Position numbers and translations under genes: made by a program | From: Plecoglossus altivelis | Lineage: Eukaryota; Chordata; Actinopteri; Osmeriformes; Plecoglossidae | DNA: 64,000 nt | Direction of reading: 5' to 3' | Assembly (NCBI GenBank): GCA_036571765.1 | Contig: BROE01000001.1 | Location: 2,365,573-2,429,572, forward strand | Notes under the pieces: generated by a model | The model's database searches: none | The model's input: the letters and a program-made list of their open reading frames with translations, nothing else | What the model was told of the DNA's origin: nothing | Shown here: positions 37,680 through 49,200 of the stretch, in pieces | Layout of the letters: each line of letters starts with the position of its first letter | Numbering within the stretch: the first letter of the stretch is position 1

Positions 37680-38312
37680 ACATCATACGTTAGTTGTCCA
37701 GATGTTTTTATAAAATAAAGACAAGAGCACATTTGTGTTTGCTTAATCTGTCTACGATGACTAAGACAAGAAGTAAGTCCTCACTTCTTAGGTATGGTAT
37801 TTTTATGTCTTTGAAACAAATAAACATTGTCAAAGGACCACACATACAAGCGTTCCAGATCAGCTCTGAAAAAGAGTTGAGGATTTGTTAACAGATGTCA
37901 AGACTAGCATCAAGGTGGTGTCAGAGAAGAATCCTACCTTGTGTCTATGTTTACTGGCATGATTATTTCTACAGGATTTGACTGTTGCACACACAGTAAC
38001 ACCATATGTCTACGTTGTGTCTTAACATCGTTGTGACACATTGTGAACCTTGAAAATGTGACAAAAGGTCTAATTAATTGAACAAATGTCAGTCTATACT
38101 TAACCATTTTACTTTTCCAGATGCTAATACAGAGAAAAGTGTTCTAAAAAAACCATGTTCCTCAGTCACTTGACAGCTGATAGCCGACGGTACAGCAAGA
38201 CATGACTTCAAAGGTTTTCATTACCCAAATCACCAGATAAAAAAATGTAACGTCTGTCTTATTTGTGTGATATTTGTATTTGACATAATTTTAGAGTCGT
38301 TATATTTATTTA

Positions 38313-38326
38313 CCACTAGATGTCAG
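38313..38326 (+). promoter_or_regulatory. CTCF-like motif, forward
   Basis: CCACTAGATGTCAG agrees with 13 of 14 positions of the CTCF core; the mismatch is T for G at position 11. It points towards wnt9a, opposite to the motif 640 bp away at 37666. Confidence 0.33.
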
Positions 38327-41300
38327 TCTAGTAACAGTCGATTGCCATGGCTGACCATAATAGATTATTACAGTAACATGGGGCGTTTTAAAGCGATCTG
38401 AAGGACGGGTAGATAAAAGCTTTGTACTATTTTACAATTTAGACATTTAATGTACATTATTCTTAGCATTGAATGTTGATAATCAACCTACAATTTGGCA
38501 GTAGGCTATTGTCCATACATCTCAGTGTTAATGCAAGACAGAGTTTAATATGACTGCATTGTACTCTCTGAGGGCTCTTTTCTAAGTTTTCTTGCACATA
38601 GTCATGAAAATAAAATAGTTGAACTCTTAACTTCAATTCTGTCAACAAAAATATTTGACAGAAAACAGCATTGGCAGCTGCGAGGACACAACCTGTTGAT
38701 TAAACACTGGCCGTTGGTCCGCTGGAGCTCTGTTTGCATTACCAAGTTTCCAGGGAAAAAGGGAGTGAGCTGTGCCTCGATAAGTGTAAGTCGGGTCACA
38801 CCCCAAGAGCTCACACCTGGAAACTGCTCATCACTTTTCCTTGGCCGGCAGCCTCTGAGACTGAGCTCATTTACTCCAAAGACATGGAAAAAGGGCGATG
38901 CCCCCCCCCCTTTCTCTCTTCAACCTATCTTCCAGGATGGGCATTGCCACAGGCATTGACACCTCTATCAATTTCTCTTCCTACTTATCAATACTGGGTG
39001 TCATATTCTATTGATAAGTCGTTGGTGACATGCAGGCTGGGAGGTTGGAAGTGCTAGCCTGTAAAGCTTCATTCCGCCCATAGCTCAGTTCTGTATCTCA
39101 GACCGGCTATAGACTTTGATCACAGTGATTCTTTTCGCTTGAGCAGTGGTGTCAGCCTTGAGGTCATAAGAGACCTGGGTCAGAGCAGAGGAGTCCCCAA
39201 GCAGGAGGCAGACAGAGGAGCCCCTAACATGACAGGAAAACACCGCTCCCTCTCCGGCCTGAGCGTTCAGTGGCTTTCATCCGCTGCTTCTTGGCAGAAC
39301 ATAGACAGACCCCATCTCTGCTACTACGATCCCTCTTTCAGTTTTTTTGTCCCTTCCTCTTTCTCTTACCAACTCCTTCCAGGCAACACTTTTTGTAGGT
39401 CATGCCAGGTCATCATCTGAATGAGATGCTGACCACAACACTATCTCCTTGTCTACCAATTGGACGCAGATTGCATCCCTCCATTGACACACAATTACCA
39501 CTGAACAAAGTAGTTATCTGTAATCGAAATTAACTCATACGGGGAAAGGTTTGACTTGACTGGAGAAACTTCATAAACGTGCGTGTCTCAGAAAAGGTTT
39601 TGACAAAAGGCAAATAGAGGTTTGTCACTGTATACACAGTATGCAGGGTGTTGTCAGGTTCCTCAGCAACCAATACGCTTGATCATACATTTGTGGTTTT
39701 TCGTGTAGTTGAAAAACTGGAAATGAATGTACAGTCCACATCAGGACTGTAAAGACATATATATATATATAACTAATTTAATTAGACTGTGCATGCTGTT
39801 TGTAAACTCAAGTTTATTGGTTAAAGTCACCGGATATCCATACCATGAGAGATATCGCCCCTTGACCAGAACACATTTGCAAATATTGAAATGTTTCATG
39901 CTAGAAATTTTTGCTTTTGTGAATGAGGCTTTTCCTACTTCTACCAGGCCCATTCGATCCCTCCGGCTCCTTATTGGAGGTGCGTCCATTGCAAGATGAC
40001 TTAAACAGAGGCTTTCAAGAACGGACATGCCATAACATGCACACATGCAATTTGGCTCAAGAATGTCATAACATTTCACTAGAAAATGTGCATGGACCAT
40101 AGGTTACATGCCACAAATGAAGTCTTGGTTTTACGTTCCACTGGGGCATTCTTTCACACCAGAGAACTCCCTCTAATAATTTGAACTCCAGATACCTGTA
40201 ACAATATGTAAAATCAGAGCTATTGACCAATACGCACTTGCAAAGCTTGCTTATCTATCCATATATTTTTAAGACAGTACCTCTAAACAATGAACATGGT
40301 AAAATAGCAAACTAAACACTACATCTATTGCTTGTCTGTGTGTACCAAATCCATATTCCACTTACAAAAAAAGTTGCAAGAATATTGGTCATGGTATTCC
40401 ATAATTTCAAGACAGACAATGAACTAGGCCATATAAAGTTATTGCCCTCCCTCTCCCACACTTTATTCTCAATCCATTTGTTGCTTGGCTTGCTGTGCTC
40501 TTTCAATTATCTAGCACTCTTTTACACGAAAGTGGTTGCATGTCAATGTACTGTGGTTCCTAAGAAGAACAGTAACCCTCTCCGCCTTTTCTGAGAGGGA
40601 CTTCTCCTTAAACTGCACATGGTGCGCCCGACGCCTGAAACAGCAGAGCGGGGCAGACGCATCGTCAGCCTCCAAACCCAAGCCACAAATGATGTCTGGA
40701 CCGTGGAAAAGATCATGTGGCTCTGCAATGGAGCAGGGCTGGTGAGAACGAGGAGGTTGGCGGTGGTAGGGCTGAGATTGGACGGATACGATTTACATTC
40801 CTCTCCAGGGATGTGATATCAAGACAAGGTCAATGCAAGGCTAGTACCACAGGGGCAATGGTAGAAGCAGCAACAGCTGCAGTAGTGGTAGTAGTAGCAG
40901 GACCAATAGTGGTGCCCTATTTTTGGTTCTTCTTCTTGATACACTGGTTCATGTTAGGTGAGACACCAAGGTGGCTATCCTAACCCCTGTTTCAATCTCC
41001 AAAACCTAAGAGTTTCAGGAGTCGGTCTTCTTGACAAACAACTTGAAAGCATAACCGTGTACTCAATAGTATGTTGAGAGATGTATAGGGAGGCGGCATT
41101 GTCAAACGTCTGCATCGCTGAAGGAAATACCTGGAACATCGTACTGCAACTTCTATCTCATTTGAATAGTCTGTGTTCAGAAGAGCTCATAACCTCAGGG
41201 CCCAAAGGAACCTCATTGTAATTGCAAAGAAATATTACACTGCAGGCTAACGGCTAATCCTGTCTGAGTATTCTAGTCACACTATTGACTGGTTGAACAG

Positions 41301-41372
41301 GGTTAACAAAAAGGTAAGACTGTCTATCTGCTTGGAGAAAGAAAGCACGAGTGGTGTTGAGGAACAAAAAGT

Positions 41373-41384
41373 TGTGTGTGCGTG

Positions 41385-41416
<32 letters not shown>

Positions 41417-41426
41417 GGGGGGGGTG
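41373..41426. repeat. (TG)n microsatellite ending in a G9 run
   Basis: TG repeat with CG interruptions, about 43 bp, then nine G, in the Wnt-Wnt spacer. Confidence 0.88.
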
Positions 41427-43084
41427 GCGGTTGTGGAGGGGTGTGAAGAGCAAGAGGGGGGAAATGTCCTTGACAGCCATCACAGATTAGTGTCCCATTA
41501 CCAGACTAATGAGGTACCACCAACATGTACATGAGACAACCCCCTAGTCCAACATAACCCTTTATTTCTTTGTAGGGCGCAGGGGGGAAATGCTTGTTGT
41601 CTTGCTGGACGCCTAGCGTAATGGGTGTTGAGGGGGAACATTTAAGACGGGTGTGGAAATCAATTATCCCACTCACCAGACATTTAGGACCAGTAGGCGT
41701 TGCTGGGATTAGTGTCCATTCCTGTCATGTACTGACAACCCCTCTAGCTGATCTCTTTTAAACCAGGTGTTATTAAGCAGGAAGGTTCTGCTCGGGCCTC
41801 CATCCACACTCACTGCACTTTTAGAATTGACTGACTATTGTGAGGGCCTACTGTAACTCTGTAAAATACATTCCTCGGCTTTCAAGTAGATACCTGTGTG
41901 GATTAGTTCCAATATTCGGCTCAGTGTGAGCAGGTAAGCACTGTTGAAAAGAATTTATGAGACACTGGGAGGCCCTCATTTATAAGATAGTGACTTATAC
42001 AGCACATAAGAGGTCCTACTCATGAAAAGATGTATGGGTTCCTAACTCAGGCATGGCTTTTATCAGCTAGTTCACTCACCATATCCATCCATCGTTAGTG
42101 GTGCTCTCTTGCACAACTGGCCACACAGTCAACAGAAATTTGGCCCGGAGTGTTTGCAGGCTGCTGTGTCTGGTGATGTTGCTGTGATCTGAGTGATGAA
42201 TGAGTGGATGTTGTTTAATATCGGAAATGAATAGACCTCTTGGATGAATGTGGCAACAATGTTCCACAGGTGTATCCCATGATACCCATATCCATTGCCA
42301 GACTGAAATACCTGTCTTTCACTCTTTCCAATCCAGACAGAAGTTAACACGTCAAAAGTTGATGTGTGAGGACTGCATTTCATTTGCATTCAATTGTTTT
42401 AAAAATGCCCAGTGTTCATTTCCTTAATGGGCCGTGAACACACAGTGCCATTAAGTCTGAAAATCTACATCTGCTGAAAAACAGTTTATCATTTTTTAAG
42501 GTACAAATGTACTGAGCCAGAACTTGCTTCAGTGCTCATGGTCGTTCTGCTGCTCTAATGTAAACAATACATGCCTCTCTGATTTAACAGGACTGTCTCC
42601 AATAAAGTGACTGATAGAACACTTCAATTAACTTCAAGTATCGATGGTATGATATGATGCTTTCGTTTGTTGTTCAAACAGCAACTATAACATACTCTAT
42701 AATGCTGGGCACTCACTTCAGCTGGAGTCATTTAATGCGGGTAATGACACATGGAATTTCCCAATAGAGGAGTTAAGCTCGTACATGTCAATCAGGTGTT
42801 GTTGAGAAGATTACTGGTGCTCATAATTAATCTAGACAGTTGATATTCTCAGAAAAGAGCAACAAGGAGTGGTGGTGTGTGTATGTGTGCGTGTGTGTAA
42901 TAAATCAGTTGCCATAGGATATATACAAGTGACAACAAGTTACTCATTCATTCATGACACAGTTTTACGCAAACTATTAGTTTATGGAATAACCTAAAGT
43001 TTTTTCTATTTCAATATCTCTTCCTCTCTCTCTTTCCCTCACACTCTCCCTCCGCTAATGGGAGGAGCGCAGAATTCCTCTCCG

Positions 43085-43090
43085 TATAAG
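43085..43090 (+). promoter_or_regulatory. wnt9a: TATA-like box of wnt9a
   Basis: TATAAG in the context CCGTATAAGAAG, 84 bp before the wnt9a ATG. Transcription would start near 43115, giving a short 5' UTR of about 50 nt that includes the upstream ATG at 43143. Confidence 0.45.
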
Positions 43091-43142
43091 AAGTGACGAC
43101 CGTTCAACAAGGGATTTTATACAGCTACTCAGGAGAAACGAA

Positions 43143-43217
43143 ATGATCTGCCCTGGAGCCGCAGCAAAATGCTGGATGGACACCTACTCCTGGGATGGTT
43201 ATCGTTCACAGTTATAG
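43143..43217 (+). CDS. upstream ORF overlapping the wnt9a start
   Basis: An ATG 26 nt before the wnt9a ATG opens 24 codons in a different frame and stops at TAG 43215-43217, inside the wnt9a signal-peptide sequence. Both ATGs have a purine at -3. If the transcript begins near the TATA-like box, ribosomes meet this ATG first, which would lower Wnt9a translation. The peptide itself shows no family similarity. Confidence 0.4.
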   Translation: MICPGAAAKCWMDTYSWDGYRSQL

Positions 43218-46200
43218 TGTACCTTCTCAATTTGCCGGGACCGACAACAGCTTATTTCGGGTAAGCACTGGATTTTAATTTCATAGGACATGATTATGTT
43301 AGTACATAATCTGAGCAAAACGGTTTAAATTATTATTAAACGTTGTGCATAAATATTTCAGGTTCATATTATAACGAATGCATTGCCTGTTGCAAAATGA
43401 CCTACTGTTCATTCAACGTTTGCACATAGCCTGTAGCATCCTGTAGATTGGGCAACAACGTTTATGTATTGTCATTCTGAACGATATGATATTTAGTATA
43501 AACACGTGCACAAGGTTGTCTTTTAGAGTAAGATGCAGCCCTTAGCCTTCTGAATACGAACTGTGCTGCGCTGTGGACCTCAGCGGGTGGTGGTAACAGG
43601 TTGACAAAGACTATTCCGCAGCATTAAAACAGCGCTGATTAAATGCGCCTGGTAAAATAAGTAGGCAACCAGTTAACTGGCTATTCACTTGAATGATGGA
43701 GGATCGTATGAATTTAGTTGACTTGATAGCCTGTACACATGGTAATATTCACTCTTTGAAAAGTATGACAACATAAATTTATTCAAATAGTAGTCCCCTG
43801 ACAGGTAAGCACGGGAAATTACACAAGAGGTTACTTGGCATGTTTGACTTATTGAGTTGTGCGATGACTTTGTCGAAACACTTGTAACATCACACAGTAA
43901 GTCGGCTCAGAAAACTGACATGGAGCTAAAGGTGAGTGTAGCTGTAGTCTGAACAGCTGGTAACAATAAAGCTATCGTAGCTCACTGAACTGGTGGCCGA
44001 AACGTCTGCTTAGCTTGCACAGAAAATTCCCCATCCAGCATAAACATAGGACAGGGAATTCTGGCATAGACTTTGACGCTCCCACTACGTTTAAAAACAG
44101 TTTTAACATGTGTAAGACTTTATCCAGAATTTACGGTTTCCCAATCATATCAGTAATATCTCGTCAACATCTGTAGTTCAGTGTATAATATAGTGGACAT
44201 GAGGTTACGTTTCAAAGAAAGTAATTTTACGGGAACGCCTGAGTTTTAAAGTGTAGTCTACATGACCTCCACCTCAGGGTAACAGGCGTTACTTTTTCAT
44301 TTCCACAGGAATCCTTCCATTTTTTATGGACTCATTAATGATGACATTTTATTGTAAACCTTTCAATGGACAGATAAAGTTGAAGATGAAGTACTTAAGT
44401 TTTCACATTAACAAATCAAGAGGCTTACTCCAGACATGGTATAGCTTTGGAATGCAATTACAGAAGACTGCTGACCAGCATGTGGTTTATATATTACTGA
44501 TCTGTGCAAAGATGGTCATAGTTTTTCTCAGTGGGACCTGCAAATGTATAGTAAAGGTCTAATCCAGGTAGAGCTGTTCGCAATCTAGCAACATGTCTGT
44601 TTCTAAAAACAAAACTATGCTGTTCTTAACTCAAGGTTTGTTTTACAGACAATACCCCATAATTAAATAGATAATTCTGTTTGTTGACACCTGCTGTAGT
44701 TCCAGTAGAGGCCTGTAAGTGGATCTGTGTGGCTGTGAGCTCCTGGAGTATTAGGTGATAAGGCCATTGTTAGCTGTGAATCTGTAGGGGAACTCAGGGA
44801 GTGGCCCCCTAGGACCTGTTGCACATTATGAAGCTGTAAAATGTTTATTAGACCTTAGGGATTGTTGAATTAGGTCCAGTCTTTTCAGATCTCATATAAG
44901 GAAACTAATAAATTAGAAACAACCGGACAAAGCAACTGTATCTTCAGATTCTTGATAACGATCACGCTAGTTATGCCAGAAATATTTGGAGATGTCTTGG
45001 AGCGTCCATTACAGACCGAATGTGTCACCTCTCTGAAGTTAACCTCCTCTGGGATGTTGTTCAAGGAAACTGTCACTCTAAATCAGTTTTTATCAGTTTA
45101 GTCCTCAGATGATATCTCAATATAATAAGCGTATCTGGACAGAAAGTTGACCGCTTTATTTGAGAGTACATGTTTTTGAGCTGTGCGATATTGCTCTCAT
45201 CCTCTGTCGTAGACATGTATTTCAGCCTAATTATCTAACCAAACTGCCCTTGGCCCACAGAACCTACTGTTCCAACTTGTATGTATTGAGGATGACATGC
45301 CAAATTGGCTTTCTCCTAGACTCTAATGGTAATGTATATTTACTTTTTCAGTCAGTGAGCACTTGCTTTCTCTTCTCCTAGTCAATCTGGTCTCTATCTG
45401 CGGTCTCTGAAGTGCAATGAGACATATGGTATTACGATACTAAGCATTACAATTCCATGACCCTAGGAGAGGACAATATGAATGAGTGTCAAAGAATGAT
45501 TTAGCCCTGTAGCCAAGGAACATGAGACAAGCTGAAAGACCCAGGACCAGGTGACATAGATACACATGCAAAATGCTATCTTCCCTAAAGCTAACTTCTC
45601 AGAAACCTGACACTTCTGACACTGCAAGCATACAGCCCAGCGTGACACTGAGTGGAGTATACACTAACACAAACTTGTTTAAATAAATACATGCCATGAA
45701 CACAAGGCTTCGCTGGGCTTCCTGGGTACTGATTTACCCAAAATAAAATCAATGTTGCATACTCAATTTCCAGAGTTCAGTGGAGCGCAAGTGTAACATA
45801 AACACCATCCCAGTTGGCCATAGTTTGCGCACAAGAGGGCGGGGTGGGATTCCTAGCGTAGTCAAGCACCCGCTCAAATTGTCATCCTTTGCCACAAGAA
45901 TGTTTGCAGTGTTTTTACCTTCCTTCAGCTTGTTGTGGCAGGTGCTGGTCCTCAACCAAATCGACCATCATTAAGTTTACTGTTGGTAATGGTCACATTT
46001 GTACATTCTGAAGATCAATGCATTCCTGCTGACAGGGTGTTTGATATCGTCCTAAAGAACTGCCGCTAAATATCTTTCAGAGTTCACCTCAAGGAGTTTC
46101 AGGAATTTGTTAAAGAGAGTTTCGTTCATTTAAATTGTTATTGTGGTACTTGGATGCTTTATTCGGTAGCCTTGTAAACTGTGATGCATGACAGCCCAAT

Positions 46201-49200
46201 CTTTGAGTCAGAAAGTGTTTGTTGTCTTCTTTGTGCGCTTTACAGTAAACTAACCGCAGCCATGCAATGTTCTTCAACCCGTCACTTTAAGCACTTTACT
46301 TCTGTTCTAATGACAACCTTATCAAGGATATATGTAGAATATCCTATATTCACAGGTGTAAATATGCAATAGAAAGCTTGAAATATTGTGTACTGTCTCT
46401 TAATACAATGTTGTATTCCAGAGGTACAGCACGGTCATTGCAAAAAAGATGAGGGACTTTCAAATGTTTTGGAGATCACCTCTCCGCCTACCCGAATGAG
46501 ATGCAGAGATGAAACAAGAGATAGGGCCTAACTGTAGGGGCCTCCATGTAAACATTTCCCCTGGCTCTGTCCCACCGACGCAGTTCCCCCCAGCACCCCC
46601 TCTCTCTGTCCCCTCCCTCACCCCTCACTCCTCCACCCCTCTCTCCACCACTGACACCCCCGCCCCATCCCCCCCACGTGCCCCATGTGCGTGCTGCGAT
46701 CTTTGCCGCAGTTTGGTTTGTGGGGGGAGACGCAGGGTGATTACCAGTCATTAGGGGAGGAGAAGGCGATGTGGGCTCAGGCTGGCGTTGTCTGGCACAC
46801 AGTGGTGGCGGGCGTCTCATTACGAGGCCTTAAGCACTGATTAGCACTGACGCTCAGGCAGTGCAGGGAAGGCCGAGGATAGAGGGATTTCCCAACTTTA
46901 GAGGATATCCTGTGGCTAGAGCCACACCTCAGAGGGTATCACTTTACAGCAAGCCAAGAAGATAGACTACTCTCACTGCTGTTGATGATCTTGTAGCTGG
47001 GTGAGAGCACGCTAACCTGAGGGCATAGATAGAAGGCCACATGCTCTTTGTAAGAGCTTGCTTTGTTTGTCTTTCTGTTTCCGTTCTGATATATTTGGCT
47101 TGGTTTTCAGCTCGAGCTTCGGGGTTTTTGATGTCAATGTAGTCCTATCATCGTGTGAAAAGGATGCTGTACTCCGAGGCTCCACAGGGGGGGGCAGTCT
47201 CATGTATTAGTGTGGGATGGTTCTCAATCAGCACTTTCTGGTCCCTTTGTGTAACTCAAGGAGAGTGGGAAATGAAATGTAAAAACAGCCAAATCTAAAG
47301 GCAGTGGCGCTGTTTGAATGCAATCAAAAAAGAAATGTCTGCTATGTATGACCAGTTGTGGTCAAAGTGGATCATAATTACAGCATATTTTGTATCATAT
47401 TTTTTATCAACTTGTATGCTTGATTTCTTCCAACTTAATCTGACAGAGCCTTCTATAGAAATGATTTGATTTATTCACATATACATCTTTGGGTTTTAGG
47501 ACAGTCTACCTGCAAACATAGTCTCTCTACCAAAATGTTGGTCAGATTAGCAAGACCAATATGTGTTAGGCTATTTCAAGTTATTTACCATTTGGTAGAC
47601 ACCTTGGTTGTGATGGTTTTTGCGGTGTGTGTAGTATCCTGCTACTGGATCTGTACTATATAATGATATGGTTGTATTGTATGTCTTGAAGATTACATGG
47701 TGTTATTGCATTTGGGAAGGTCTTTAAAATGTGTTTGGCTCACTCACATGCGAAGGGCTGAAGTTTCTGCTATAATCAAATTGCTGGATTGACCACAGTA
47801 AAGACACATTGGTTTTAAAAGGAGGGCGTATCCTCTCCAATCCTATTCGTCCGCTCTGAAGTTCATGGGTGGATAGCCGGCAGATATGGTTGCTAAGAAG
47901 GTACATGCGTGATGTTCTTCACAGATGGGTCTCTGGGCATGGGCTATTTACAAAACAGGAAAGCCAATATAGACTCATGATCCTTTTAGTGGTCAACGAT
48001 TGATGAGATGATGTTAATTAGTGGGATCGACATCGTTTGTAGTCTGTCCCAAACTGCAGGACTGGTTTTTCCCTGCCCTGGGCTGTGGGAACACTGGAAA
48101 AATTGCACTTGTCTCAAGCCAAGATTAGCAGATGGAGCAATGCTGGCTTTGGAGTTTGGCCCTCAGAAGTCAGCTACCTCACGTCTCCCTCCTGGGTCAT
48201 GAAAGGTCAGAGGTCAGATGCAGCGAGACTCCATACACAGCTCAGTCCAGCTTAGTGTCACATTGACTCGCAGCATACAGTATCAGGACTGCATCCAACT
48301 AAGCATGCACTCCTACAAAATACTCCTACAAGCATACATGAATGTAGAACAAATAAACACCACATGATTGACACACATGATACTTGTGATTGTTTACTAG
48401 CCAGAGGTGTCCATTATTACATTATTCTTATCACTGTGTCATACCACCATCACCATCAGGCTCTTATCTGTGTAGGATTTTACTGTGTGTGTGTTACACT
48501 AAAAGTGGAATAAAGCTTTTTCTTTCAAGCATTGTTCTAAAATAATCATTTTTACATATACTTTTGGCCTATGGAAAGATTCCCCAGTAAGAACACAAAG
48601 TCTTCTCATGTCAGTATAGTTAAATGTAAAGCCATAAAGTTGTAGAAGCAATTACCTATTGCTATAAACTACAAGTACAATGACGACCGTAAATCATTTG
48701 GTTATTGGGTATTAAAGAACCAGACCTTTTTGATTCAGCTGGAGGATAACGATAGCCTTGCTATCTAACTGCAAGGGTACATTTGTAAGATGAGCCAGAG
48801 AACCATTCCTAATGTTGTGAGCGTTACTGTACCTTGACATAACCCAGTGGGCAGGTACAGTCCTGTAGTTCTTTCACATTGACCTCAGACGGCAAACAAT
48901 ATATCACCCTTTGTGGCCTCCGATATTGAATTTCACTTTCTCATGGCCCTTCAGAATTTCCTTTTCAGTTCCCAGAGAAGAAAACCTTGTAATCTCTCAG
49001 TAGCAACAGTAAATAACCGTTAATAATATGCCTCAACTCAGCCTCTTGTATTTGCTGATGCATGGGTGAAAGCAGCTACTGTTATTTGGACGGTGGTTCA
49101 ATAATGACATGTTTGGCTAACCTACAGAAGTGCATTTTACTCACTGAAAAACAAATGAATGTAAAGCGTGTGTTAATGACGCGCTCCAAATCTGGAGTAC

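Larger units (their letters stand above)
36331..43080. other. spacer between divergent wnt3a and wnt9a, no gene seen
   Basis: About 6.8 kb between the two Wnt promoters. No coding sequence is recognised. Named contents are CTCF-like motifs at 37666 (reverse) and 38313 (forward), a short (AT)n at about 39757, a 13-C run near 38899, and a TG/G microsatellite at 41373. Enhancers shared by the two ligand genes would be expected here, but none can be identified by eye. Confidence 0.6.
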
